From Pohlia nutans (Eukaryota > Streptophyta > Bryopsida > Bryales > Mniaceae), in NCBI GenBank assembly GCA_022496805.1, contig CM040085.1:19807811-19871810 (forward strand): a DNA stretch of 64,000 nt, read 5' to 3'. The notes beneath the pieces are model-generated. The model worked only from the letters and a program-made list of their open reading frames with translations. It was not told where the DNA came from and ran no database searches. The translations under genes were made by a program, and so were the position numbers. Shown here piece after piece: positions 1 to 10,723 of the stretch (position 1 is its first letter; the number at the start of each line of letters is the position of its first letter).

Positions 1-875
1 TTAAATGTAAGACATTAATACATAGTGATCATAAAGTAGCACAAATAGGATGGTTTATCTTACTAATCATAGATCATTCAGTAGCACGTACTCAATGTTT
101 CTCACTAGAAACAGGTAGCCCCATACATACGTATATATATATGTGTGTGTATGTATATGTGTGTGTACTTTGGAAATTTGATGAAGTTCATCCAAACATG
201 ATGATGTATTTTAATAAACAAGCTACATTCAACCATGTCTAATTGTTACCTCTATAAGCGTTATAATTGTTTAATTGTTAGCATTTGTGTCGCTCTCCTC
301 CAAAATACATTAGTAGAGCGTTATTTGTTATATGATGTTTTTTTTGGAAGAGAAGATCTCTCCTCTTCTTTGTAAAATGCCCCTCTGTTAATTTTACTTT
401 CATCCTTTAGGATTAGGTTGTATTATGTAGCAATCGCCTCTAAGTGAGATCGGTGGATCATCAAGTAGCCATTTACTTTAGCTGAGATTAGTGAATTATT
501 GAGTAACCATTTACTTTAGGTGAGATTGAATTTTATGAAGAAGAATAATATGTCCTTTATGAAGAAGAAGTTGATCTCTATACTTTATAATTATGTGTTG
601 GATGAACAAGAAATTTGGGAGGACTTTGCCAATCCTACTCAACAAGTGGATGAGCTCAATGATGAAGATGTGCCAATCTTGGAATCAACACCAAAAAAAA
701 TTTATTCAAGTGTACAACAAGCATTCAACCTTATTCGTTCATTTTGTGGTCAACACGCCGTGATCGTTAACATTGTAGAGATGAATAAAGAATGAGTTGC
801 ATAGGTGTCAACTAGAGAGTTTTCATCAAACCATGCTCGATGGTTGTTTTCCAGAATTGTGAGGCTTACACTTTA
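1..875. other. AT-rich spacer with GT/AT microsatellite
   Basis: No recognised gene apart from the small open frame at 535-795. Positions about 126-170 hold a mixed (TA)/(GT) microsatellite. The rest is unremarkable AT-rich sequence. Confidence 0.5.
535..795 (+). pseudogene. Small ORF, possible transposase-tail relic
   Basis: An 86-codon open frame starts at the ATG at 535; the frame stays open slightly upstream but only with a GTG. The protein is lysine-rich at its start, then acidic (DELNDEDVPILE), then has a helical stretch ending in SSVQQAFNLIRSFCGQH. An acidic linker followed by such a helix recalls the C-terminal tail of Tigger/pogo-type DDE transposases, but the match is weak and from memory only. 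No splice-linked neighbours, no catalytic residues and no domain long enough to identify. It is most likely a relic in repeat-rich DNA. It could also be a chance ORF. Confidence 0.25.
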
Positions 876-879
876 TTAA

Positions 880-1282
880 CTCCTAAAGGAGGTTGCGTGC
901 CCAAAAGGGTTGCAAGTGTTCTTTCAGATGATATTTCACCACGAAGACTATGGCATTGATAGAAACTACAACTGTGAAAAATGGAACTTGGAATGGGAAC
1001 GAAATATACAAAAAATAGATTTAATAATATGTAACACGGAAAAAAAGATATGGCTACTCAAAGGGCGTTTTCTACGTATTTTGAGTCGTGTACTGGGAAA
1101 ATACATAATTGTTTTATGATCCCACAACGTATGGAAATGCTCTTGAAAATCACCATATGCACAGTGCATGGATATGCACCTCCTAAAAAAATCTCCCCTC
1201 CAAATTCACACTTTTACACCCCTTAGCATCACATGTATGCTAATACTACCAATGTATAAAATACCCCAACATCCTTTAGGGG
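880..1282. mobile_element. TTAA-flanked MITE, copy a (piggyBac-like)
   Basis: About 403 bp flanked by TTAA at 876-879 and 1283-1286. The left end begins CTCCTAAAGGAGGTTG. The reverse complement of the right end begins CCCCTAAAGGATGTTG, giving a terminal inverted repeat of about 16 bp with few mismatches. The interior has no coding capacity. The TTAA duplication with a C-rich terminus fits a non-autonomous piggyBac-type element. Confidence 0.6.
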
Positions 1283-1286
1283 TTAA

Positions 1287-2829
1287 TGTTATATTTTGTA
1301 TTTCTAAGCTTCTATGAGTGTTATATGTATAAATCTTAGTAAATTTCGTGTCCACCCTCTTTAAATGTAAAGTCTATAAGTGTAGATATGAATTCATTTC
1401 TTCAAATTTTGTGAAAATTAGTGTCTTTCAAAGCTAGTACACTTTCATATTGTTATAAAAAAAATAAGATTTCAGAGAAAGCATGGTAAACTAAACCACT
1501 TGTGATCCCTGTGAAGAAGCAACAATGCAAGGTCCAAAAATCCATTAATTTTATTTTTTTTTGTGAATTTTTTTTTTTGAGACAAAATAAAAAATACAAT
1601 GTTTAACAAGTCTTAAAAAAAATTGCAAAATTCATCATCAATAAGTATTTATGTGTATTATAGTAAGGTTAAAGTGGTTAAAATTGGAAAAGTAATTCCG
1701 ACCAAATTGAAAGGAGATATAAAACAAGTTGAAATTGCATTAAATATTTATTTTTTACAAGATATTTTTCTTTGGAGCCTTCAAATACACAATGAAATTA
1801 AAGAATATATAATTTGTATTCATATTGCACATGATTCAATTCATCAGATTTACTTCCAAAATTTGATTTAGACCTCTATTTTCAAGCTTTACATTCAGTA
1901 ACATTTTTTTATATTTTAATTTGAGACTTTGGATTTAGGTACCGGTACCTAATAGGGCGCAACCAAATTAGAACTTAAATATATGACCTTTTAGTCGTAA
2001 TTTATGACCATTGATGAAGAAAATTGTAATTTCAGCATCAATGATGACTTTATTGGTGTGGTTTACTGTGATTTTATCCATTTTTGCAACTAACATTACC
2101 TTTACAATTGCGTAACAAATTTGGCCATGCACCCTCGGCCCCATTAAAATAAAAATTTATATAAAAATAAAAATTACATATATGGTGCGTTTAAATATAG
2201 GATAAGTTTATTCACGAGCAATAAAATTTAGAAAATTCTAGATGTAATATAGGATGCTTTGAATTCAAGTAAGGAATAATTTGATAATATACATGGAATA
2301 TTCAGGGAATGTTCTATAATATACTCAGAATATTTCAATTATGTGATAGCTCCATTTAATTGCCATGTTAACGCACGTGTTCACCCAAAGTATAGTGAAG
2401 TGTCCCCAAGATTATGTATAAAATCATAAAACGCTATTCATATATCTAGGTCCTAAATATAAATTTTATGAAATCACAAATCAAAATCTTATGTAGAACT
2501 TATAATAGATATTAGGCTTAATTTATGATATAATATTTTATAATCATTATTACAATATTTAATCCATATATATATTGTAGTAATGTTTCAATTTATTTTT
2601 TGAAGAATGTTACTATCGTGTATTTGATTTTATAAATATTATATTCAGAATTCAAATTATTAAATTATTGAATAACTACTATTAAATTTGTGTCAATGAA
2701 AAGTGAGTTTGAGAATAATAGTAATAATAACTCTAAAAAAATCAACAATATAAGTTGAATATAAAACTTTTAATGATTCATGAAGAAATTCCAAAAATCA
2801 AAATTATAACAAAATTTAGAATGCCTTGT
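1287..2829. other. AT-rich intergenic stretch, nothing recognised
   Basis: About 1.5 kb of AT-rich sequence with homopolymer runs near 1550-1620. No convincing ORF, RNA gene or bounded repeat was seen. Confidence 0.4.
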
Positions 2830-2833
2830 TTAA

Positions 2834-3383
2834 CCCTTTAACGTCCCGATTCAACATTGTTTTCAAAGAAGTGTTATAAAATGTTTGATGGAAACCAAAA
2901 ATGGAGTTGATGTACAAAGAAAATTTGTAAATGTCAATGTGAAGATCACATCTGTACGGTTGGATGTATTGTATGTTTTATTAATAATTTTAAAATGAAT
3001 TTGCAAGGTTTTTCCTTGAAATTCAATTAAAAATCCCGAATTAACACAACTTTTTTGAAAAATGTTGGAATGAAATTGGAATAACATGCACTACGCGATG
3101 GTATGGTTTTCATTATTTGATTCTACTTATTTTGGAAAATCATGTTTAAGGTCTCACTTTTTGAACTAAAAATGAAACTTCACATAAATCAATTGTCTTA
3201 TTTTTCCAAAATCATAATAACCTATTTTGGAGATCCACACTGTACAAAAGATAGTCAACTTATACAAGAACCCAAAAAAAAATGGTGGATGAAAATTGTT
3301 CACTTTGGATAGAATTCAAACAATTTTAATTTGTTCGTTGTCCAATATATGGACGCTTGCCCCGACGCTAGCGCGGTAAAGGG
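2834..3383 (+). mobile_element. TTAA-flanked MITE, copy b (CCCTTT subfamily)
   Basis: A 550 bp non-coding element between TTAA at 2830-2833 and TTAA at 3384-3387. The left end is CCCTTTAACGTCCCGATTC and the right end in reverse complement is CCCTTTACCGCGCTAGCGTC. The same internal sequence recurs at 50432-50937 (direct) and, inverted and interrupted, at 21789-24353. It is the least disrupted reference copy of this subfamily in the window. Confidence 0.72.
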
Positions 3384-3387
3384 TTAA

Positions 3388-4621
3388 AAAGGTTTTGACT
3401 TTGATATAGAGTCTTTGATTCAATACACAGTTTATGAAACCTTTGCAAAGTCACTTAAACTTTTATTCAATAATACTGTAAATATGATATTAACGACAAA
3501 TGTTTTTCACATATTAATAAGACCAAAGTGAGGGTTATATTTTTAATCAAGGTTTGAAATTACATTCATCACAATTTTTTTGATGAGAGCTACAACATTA
3601 TGTCTTCTTGATCTAAGAGTGTTTCAACAAATTTGGTGTTTTAAACGTTAATAAGTAATCACATCATTATAGTGGTACACATGTCATCCACATTGTAGAG
3701 TTATTGTACAAAAAACACATTATATTGAATTATAGTATCTATAATTGGGGTACACATATAGTCATCATAATGATATTCACACATATTAAAAACAAATCAT
3801 AGTGAATATCATTACACATATTGTCATCATATTACATAATCATGTAGTCATCAATATGTGTGAACATCATTATAGTGGTACACATGGGCGTTTGTATAGT
3901 GCTGTCTACTAACTCTTCTTGGTGAACTAACTACATTTTGGTGCACATTTGTACACTTTGAGCATTTTGTTTAAAAAACTAACTTTCAAAACAATTTGAA
4001 AAGTATGTAGCAATGATTCAATGAAAAACAAGTGAACCAACTTCTAGATTTATGTACATATTATTCAAAACATTAAAAACTATAATGTTAAAATGACATT
4101 ATGTTGAAGATTTTGAGTATCAAAACTCCCATTTTAATAACAGTTTTACCAATTTATGATTGAACTTTGAATGTAAATATAGCTCACGTCTGGTACGGTT
4201 CATCCTACCATGTTAGATTTCACAAAAATATTTTTCTCTCTTTGAAATGATTTTTTCAAATTCTCAAAATCTTCAAAAGAGTGCATACGGACAAGAATTC
4301 TAGTAAACCGTACCATACAAATGTCCACATATTGAATTCTTGTAGAATTATTGTATATAAACACATTGTAGTAATGGAATGGCTGCAAACTTTGAATGTA
4401 TAAATTAAATTCCATGATCAAGTACCTTAATAAAGGTAGAAGAATTTAGTATAACATTATGCCTATGAAAGTTTGAGGGGTTTGTCGTTTTAACTTTATT
4501 TGAATATTCAATCATCTTGGAACTCAAACAAATACTTGTATTTTGACAAATGAAGTTCTAGAAATCCAAGCTCTTTAGATTTTAAAATTCTCTCATCACT
4601 ATTATTATAGGAACATGTATG
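3388..4621. other. AT-rich intergenic stretch
   Basis: No gene recognised. Positions 3660-3890 contain several imperfect iterations of a short motif around ATCATTATAGTGGTACACAT, which looks like a degenerate local repeat. Confidence 0.4.
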
Positions 4622-4625
4622 TTAA

Positions 4626-5162
4626 CCCCTAAGCTCCTAAGGGATCATTTTTTTGATCACTGCCTGTTTTTAACGGGCTGCCCGAAATTTTAAAAAATTG
4701 CAAAACTTAATTTAAAAAAAATATATTACATCAAGTCCAATTACCAATGCAAGCTGAATTATGTCAATCCCAGTTAAACTCCACCCGGGAGAATTTTTCA
4801 AGGTGAATCACCTCAACATTGTCTCAGTGTTATAAAATTTGCTATTTGGAGAAAGTAACGATGTTTCCTCCATCATTTCTTTTGCTTTTCTGAAGTTTAC
4901 AATAAATAAACAAGTTTTAGCTTATCATGCTAAAGTTTAAACTCTAAAAGTGAAAACTATAATTTATACAAATTTTCAAAGGTTAATGCTTTAAAAGTTC
5001 ATTAAAAGAATATCTTCTTTTTTTTGGAAGTATGACTATATGGATAATTTGTAGAAATGATGCCCTACATTTTGTCTATTGAACCAAAATTCATCAAACA
5101 TATGGAAGGCACATGTTATAACACATCTATGTTTTGTCCAATATCCCTCGAGCTTTTAGGGG
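4626..5162 (+). mobile_element. TTAA-flanked MITE, copy c (CCCCTAA subfamily)
   Basis: About 537 bp. The left flank TTAA is at 4622-4625; the right flank is a mutated TCAA at 5163-5166. The left end reads CCCCTAAGCTCCTAAGGG and the right end in reverse complement reads CCCCTAAAAGCTCGAGGG. The interior matches 9557-10096 in inverse orientation and 48527-49054 more distantly. Open frames inside it are by chance. Confidence 0.65.
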
Positions 5163-5414
5163 TCAAACCTCCAAATTTTGCCTCCGCATTTGAAAGAAAA
5201 TATGAGATTGGTTTTGTACTTTTATCTAAGAGCAAGAGATTTGAAATGAGAATTGGAGCCTTTGATGTTTCAATAAGCCACATTTAGAATTATTTTATTT
5301 ATCAAAACCTTGTTTCAAATTCCAAAACTCTAAAATCCCTCTAACAATTGAGAATTGTGACAAACAATAAGATCTAGTTTTGACATTGCAAACAAGTAAC
5401 ATTATTCTGCACTA

Positions 5415-5558
5415 AAACAAGCGGCTAGTCACGTAGTCTCTACCTTAGTATTTACCCTAAATTTACTTTTATGGTTGTTTTTATACTGTTCAGTCATGTA
5501 ACTCCTTGAGAACGATGCGTTTCCGTAGTCTCTCCCCTAGTGGGGCAGAGACAATAAA
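5415..5558 (+). repeat. Dispersed repeat, deleted copy
   Basis: The segment from AAACAAGCGGCTAGTCAC to the motif GGGGCAGAGACAA is repeated in the same orientation at about 57411-57715. The present copy lacks about 160 bp found in the other; the break falls at a short CAC(G) sequence present on both sides of the missing block, consistent with deletion by microhomology. The element class is unknown. Confidence 0.5.
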
Positions 5559-6068
5559 TAAATTATGTCTCTCAATTTTATATGACAATTGCAAAACAAG
5601 TGTTGAATGTGGTTTCAAGTCATGAATAAGGTATATACACCTAAAAGCATCCAAATAAGCATTCAAACATGGTTCATGTTAATATTTATGTGTTTTCATA
5701 AGTATTGATCAAATGTGTATCCGAAATGGACCCTGGCCTCTCATGTTCAAAGAGAGTTTATTTTAGGCAAGAATGCTTTTGAATAAGAGTCCCAATTAGG
5801 TGTACTTACCTTACTCAGATAAAAGGTGTTACAAATGCAGGGTTGCGCGTATTTTGGTTTCCTCCCAAGTGGATACTTGCTCGAGCTCGAGCTTGGAAAT
5901 GGCAATACACCATTCTAGAGCAAAATCTCAGCAGGGTATGCAACCGATGAAAAAGCTCATGATCTTGACTGGTACTTCCATGAGCCAAAATGCGGCTTGG
6001 ATGATACATTCGCAACAACTTCCACACGGTAATATAATGGCGAAAGGCTTGCTGCTTTCCCACACAAC

Positions 6069-6218
6069 ATAACATTCATTAGCATGCATTGTCCCTGCCT
6101 TGGCTCTACAGTAGATGGTGTGGAATATTCCACACCCAAGTAACTAAGTGAACAAGTGGAGACTCAAGATGATGAGCAGAGTGCATGAAGGAAAGGCCAT
6201 GAAGGCTACTGAATGTTA
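6069..6218. mobile_element. MITE with TAACATTCAGTAGC ends, copy 1
   Basis: The left end is TAACATTCATTAGC and the right end is GGCTACTGAATGTTA, a terminal inverted repeat of about 14 bp. Internally there is a palindrome around GTGGAATATTCCACACCC. Related copies lie at 12085-12392 and 56980-57138. There is no coding capacity and the superfamily is not assigned. Confidence 0.55.
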
Positions 6219-6290
6219 CCAAGGGCCAACTTCTGTCAACCTCCTTTGTAAAATTAATTGCAAACAATTTCTTTACAATTCACATATAAT

Positions 6291-6410
6291 CACTCGTAGA
6301 AAAGGTGGCACTGCCGAGGAAGATGCTCAGGCAAGTAATGCCCAATTCTACGCATGCATAGTAATTTTGCCTGGGCATCTCCCTAGGGAACGCCACCTTT
6401 TCTACTAGTG
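6291..6410. mobile_element. CACTA-type hairpin MITE
   Basis: A 120 bp element begins CACTCGTAGAAAAGGTGGC and ends GCCACCTTTTCTACTAGTG. It is flanked on both sides by the trinucleotide AAT (6288-6290 and 6411-6413). CACTA termini with a 3 bp target duplication are diagnostic of the CACTA (En/Spm) superfamily. The two halves are complementary almost throughout, so a transcript would fold into a long hairpin. Confidence 0.7.
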
Positions 6411-6606
6411 AATGTTTGATAACTAACTAGTGTTGTTGGACCAACAACAATCAAAATTAAAAGGAATGTGAAATTTCTTACAAGAGTATGAAAATAATTG
6501 CTCCAAAGAACCACATAACACAGCCGATGATGAGGAATGGAAACCCAAGGATGCCACCTATACATCCCATCTTTGGGCTGATCTACAGCTTAAAAAAATA
6601 GACGTA

Positions 6607-8204
6607 CAGTGACCTTCAAAAGTGTCCCAATGTTTCTGATTTGGAAGTTTGGTGAGTCACCAAATAGTGATTGCATGCTAGACTGACATGGCATCAATTT
6701 AGTTACATTCTATTATCAGTAAGGTAATTGAGGAGCAAGTCTTGCCACTTGTCTCTACATGCATGTGCATGGATTGAAGCTCTAGATATTTCCTCTTCAT
6801 TGGGACAGTTTTGAAAGTCCATATGAGTGAATCTTGTGTGCATAGCAAGTGAAGTGTACATGCATTCTGAATTGCTTGGTTTGTGTTCTGTTGTGTGTAT
6901 CTGTTCTTCTTGCGTCATATATTTGTTTTTTTCGTGTTTAACTTCACAAGTGAAAATGGTGAGACCATTGTCCCAGGGGAAGCAACAGAATGTACTCTCT
7001 TTGCTTCAAAAAGGTTGTAGTGTGAGAGAGATAGCAAAGTCTTTGCATGTTGGTAAATCAAGTGTACAGAGGCTCCGTGAGAAGCATTTTCCAGATGCAA
7101 AGCTTTCAGTTGGAGGTAGACCACGCAAGTTGACAAGTGCAATGGAGCGGTCTTGTGTAACTAGTGTAACTAGAGGGAAGGTGTCTACTGCAAGAGAAGC
7201 TACTAAACAGGTGCAAGAAGTTTTTGGAGTACAAGTCAGTGAAGTTACTGTACGTCGTGGACTTTGTAGAGCAGGTTTGCAATCGCATGTGAAAGAAAAG
7301 AAACCACATTTGTCAAGCAAGAATATTAGGGCTCGCTTAGAATTTGCCAGAAAGTATCAGCACTGGACTATTGATGATTGGAGTCGCGTGATATTCTCAG
7401 ATGAGACTAAAATTAATAGATTTTCTTCAGATGGGAGACTTTGGTGTTGGGTTCGTGATCCACAAGAACTTTCAGAGCGGACCGTTATTCCGACTGTTAA
7501 GCATGGTGGTGGTTCCGTGATGATATGGGGATGTATGTGTATACATGGACCTGGCATGATGTATAGAATTGAAGGTCGCCTCAATCAGCATGGTTATCAA
7601 AAAATCTTGGAGGAGCATCTCTATGGTACAATTCAAAAATATAATTTAGATGTATCAAAAGTCATATTTCAACAGGATAATGCACCTATACATAGCAGTA
7701 ATAGTATGAAACAATGGTTTTCTAGGCAACCTTTTGGTGTATTATCTTGGCGTGCTCAGTCTCCAGATTTGAATCCTATAGAAAATCTATGGGCAATTTT
7801 GAAAAGGAGATTAAACCGATATGATACACCACCAAAAGGGATACTTGAATTATGGTCTCGTGTAGAAGAAACCTTCCCTTCTATCACTGTTGATGATTGC
7901 AAGAGACTTATAGAATCCATGCCCAAACGAATAGCAGCTGTATTAAAATCCAAAGGAAAATGGACAAAGTGGTGAGGAATTTCCATGTTGGACCTTCAAA
8001 AGTGTCCCAATATACAGAGTAGCTTTAGGTTTTTTTCCCTTGTCATTGAGTGCTTCAATTTTGTAGGAATTTTTGTAAACAATTAGTACATTGTATGTAC
8101 TATTTTAGTAAATTTACTACATTCCATTCCATGAATTTCTCTTACCTCCATTGTTTTTTGAATGTAACATGTACAAACATTGGGACAGTTTTGAAGGTCA
8201 CTGA
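6607..8204 (+). mobile_element. Complete Tc1-like (DD34E) transposon
   Basis: A 1.6 kb element has terminal inverted repeats CAGTGACCTTCAAAAGTGTC at the left (6607-6635) and its reverse complement at the right (8175-8203), with TA on each outer side (6605-6606; 8205-8206, one base beyond the repeat). A second, inner pair of the same sequence is present in opposite orientation: 6798-6820 and 7991-8011. Each end is therefore itself an inverted pair about 0.2 kb across. An uninterrupted transposase frame lies between the inner copies. Intact ORF plus matching ends suggest a recent, possibly autonomous element. Confidence 0.85.
6956..7975 (+). CDS. Tc1-like DD34E transposase
   Basis: A 339-residue protein catalyses cut-and-paste transposition at TA sites. 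Residues about 1-60 form the first helix-turn-helix (QGKQQNVLSLLQKGCSVREI) followed by the GRPR motif (GGRPRK at 53-58); a second HTH follows to about 115. The catalytic triad is intact: D149 in FSDETK, D241 in QQDNAP and E276 in NPIENLW, with 34 residues between the last two, hence DD34E. Length is typical of Tc1 transposases (about 340). The ATG at 6956 is chosen because homology starts there; the frame is open upstream only to a GTG and would add an unrelated hydrophobic stretch. No frameshift or stop interrupts it. Plant mariner-like elements usually carry DD39D, so this lineage is unusual for a plant. Confidence 0.92.
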   Translation: MVRPLSQGKQQNVLSLLQKGCSVREIAKSLHVGKSSVQRLREKHFPDAKLSVGGRPRKLTSAMERSCVTSVTRGKVSTAREATKQVQEVFGVQVSEVTVRRGLCRAGLQSHVKEKKPHLSSKNIRARLEFARKYQHWTIDDWSRVIFSDETKINRFSSDGRLWCWVRDPQELSERTVIPTVKHGGGSVMIWGCMCIHGPGMMYRIEGRLNQHGYQKILEEHLYGTIQKYNLDVSKVIFQQDNAPIHSSNSMKQWFSRQPFGVLSWRAQSPDLNPIENLWAILKRRLNRYDTPPKGILELWSRVEETFPSITVDDCKRLIESMPKRIAAVLKSKGKWTKW

Positions 8205-8206
8205 TA

Positions 8207-9552
8207 GAAGTTATGTCTCACAAAAACTCATAACATTCTTTAGCAGTAGGGAACTGCACTGCCTATTGCTTGGTTGATTTTTTACTGATATAATAATTTT
8301 CCTTGGAACGAGAGTAAAAGGTGACACTTGCCATTCAATGAAGGAATTTAGTATGAGTCAAACAAGTAAGACAAACTTAATATGTGAAAACAAAAAGCAT
8401 CGAAGAGAATCTTAGAAATTTTAGTAGGGGTACAAAGTCTAAGACTTAACAATGTTCATTTCAAAGAAGAAATGATCATAGTTGCAAAAAAAGTTTTGAA
8501 TGTACTACCTTCACCCGAACGATACTTAAATTTTCCTAAGTGAACCCAAGGTAGAAAAAATTGAAAAACTTGAGTGCAAAAAATGGGAAGAGATAACGTG
8601 ACAAAATTGCAGCAACCTTTCACGTGACCCTTCATAGATCAAAGGTCGCTGAGAAACATCAAGGGAACATGCTACCCCGTGTACCCAATTTGATCAGGTG
8701 AGAGAGTCGGTGTAAGAGGAAAACAATTCAAAGGGCAAGCAGAAAACTGAACTTTGGTCTACACTAAATAGTGCACTTAGGTTGCCAAAAAAGTAGGTTG
8801 CCTTGCCCAAAAAATTATCTCATGAGTCATGGCCCATTCACACCAAGCCCTTGCTGCACTTGCATCTGCGTTCCCGAAATGGAGGAATGTAAAAGTGAGA
8901 AAAATAATAATATTCAACACCTTGTCTTTTTTTGCTGCAACTACTGTTTAAGCACTGTGCAACTGCATTACAGTGCCGTAAGTAAAGCCATGCCTCCTTT
9001 TTGCATTGCGTTCCTTTCTGTCATGCGTTAGAGAAATTTCTAATTGCGTATTTTATGTTTCTTGGTTGACAACGGATTCCTCAAAATTACTTGATACCAC
9101 ATGCATGCATGCGGCAACACTGGTGTATGTGAATGGACCATCATCATTTGTACACGTGGAGGCTTATGGGTCTCTTTGAGTTTACTTTTGAGATGTATTA
9201 TAAGATGTATTAAATATTTTATTTTATTTTATTTTATTATAATATATTATTGTTGAAAATCAGTACAACAATAAATATTTATATAGAGTAAAATGTTGAG
9301 AAATTAGTGAGGGACAACCTAAATGCACTGTTTAGTGTACATGATCAACAGTCTCCTGAAAATTAATGGAGTTTGGAGTCTTGAAATTCCCGGATGATTT
9401 AGATGCTACACAAGACCGCTATATGAGATAGGGGCTCCGGTACGGTAGAAGTGTCATCGAGAAGTCAAGTTCACGAGTTTAGAATAAAACCAACTCGTGC
9501 AAAGACAATATCGTTGGTCATGAAATACCCTAAAGGATGCAATTCATCAACC
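8207..9552. other. Intergenic stretch, no gene recognised
   Basis: Contains a solitary CATAACATTC end-like motif near 8232 and a short (TTTTA)n run at about 9213-9240. Nothing else could be supported. Confidence 0.4.
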
Positions 9553-9556
9553 TTAA

Positions 9557-10096
9557 CCCCTAAAAGCCTGAGGGGTATTGGACAAAACATAGATGTGTTA
9601 TAATATGTGCCTTCTATATGTTTGATGAAGTTTGGTTCAATATTCAAAATGTAGGGCATCATCTCTACAAATTATCCATACATAAAAACTTCCAAAAATA
9701 ATTTTAGGTTTTTTTTAAATGAATTTAAAAGCATTTATCTTTGGAAATTTGTATAAATTATAATTTTAACTTTTAGAGTTTGAAATTTAGCATGATTTGG
9801 TAAATTTGGTTTATATATTGTAAACTTCAAAAAAGCAAAAGAAATGATGAAGGGAATATCATTACTTTCCCCAAATAGCAAATTTTAAAACACTAAAACA
9901 ATGTTGAGGTGATTCACTTTGAAAAATTATCCCGGGTGGAGTTTAACCCGGATTGACATAATTCAAATTGCATTGGAAATTAGACTTGATGTAGTATTTT
10001 AAATATTTTTTATTTCTTAAAAAACATATATGTTTGTTCTAGGCAACCTATTAGATTTGGGCAACGACCAAAAAATGATTGTTTGAGCGTTTAGGG
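9557..10096 (-). mobile_element. TTAA-flanked MITE, copy d (CCCCTAA subfamily)
   Basis: An inverted-orientation relative of the element at 4626-5162 with extensive internal similarity. The left flank TTAA is at 9553-9556 and the left end is CCCCTAAAAGCCTGAGGGG. The right end in reverse complement is CCCTAAACGCTCAAAC, followed by a mutated flank (ATGAA). About 540 bp, non-coding. Confidence 0.6.
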
Positions 10097-10149
10097 ATGA
10101 AGGCAATGAAACTATGATCAACCTCCGTAGGTAGTGCCAATCAAGGTTT

Positions 10150-10179
10150 GTTTGTTTTTTTTTTTTTTTTTTTTTTTTT
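10150..10179. repeat. Poly(T) tract
   Basis: A long uninterrupted run of T of about 27 bases. It may mark the tail of an old minus-strand retroposed sequence, but no element body was recognised next to it. Confidence 0.6.
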
Positions 10180-10424
10180 CCACTGTAGTAGTGCTCCATG
10201 CATGTAGTAGAGGGTGGACCCTCCAAATTTAGACCATTGTGACTGTGCCAAGACATTCGAGTGTGGCTCCAAGTAACCAGAAAAAATAAATCTTTGGCAC
10301 TGCCCAATGCTTTTCATTGTGGCACTTTCGACTGAATTGGAAAATCCTGAGGTTGGTACTTCATGGCAATTATTAGAACTTTATTTACAAGCCGGGGCTT
10401 TCCAGGTTTCAGATCGGCGCACTA

Positions 10425-10723
10425 CCATAGTACCATAGCTGGTCGCCACCCCACAAACAAATATTTAATATTTTTTGAAAAATAAGATTCATTCCTCAAA
10501 AAATGAATTTCTTGGTTTTATTTTATTTTTATTTTTATTTTTTTAAGCAAAGGATGATTCAAAATGATCCAAAATGACCCAAAATGACCCAAAATAGCTT
10601 AGAAATAGAAAAATATAGCTAAGAATAATTTATTCTATTTTTGTTTTTGTCCTCATAATTTCCGTTTTTTTACGTTTTTTATTTTGTGAATTATTTTTTG
10701 GCGACCTAGCTATGATACTACGG
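10425..10723. mobile_element. TA-flanked inverted-repeat element
   Basis: Terminal inverted repeats of about 25 bp: left CCATAGTACCATAGCTGGTC, right in reverse complement CCGTAGTATCATAGCTAGGTC. Each is bordered by TA. About 300 bp, AT-rich and non-coding. A TA duplication suggests a Tc1/mariner (Stowaway-type) MITE. Inside, at about 10557-10595, is a decanucleotide tandem repeat (CAAAATGACC). Confidence 0.5.

Noticed and set aside
6827..6955. 43-codon N-terminal extension of the Tc1 transposase
   Set aside because: It begins with GTG, not ATG, and adds a cysteine-rich hydrophobic stretch absent from Tc1 enzymes; homology begins at the ATG at 6956.
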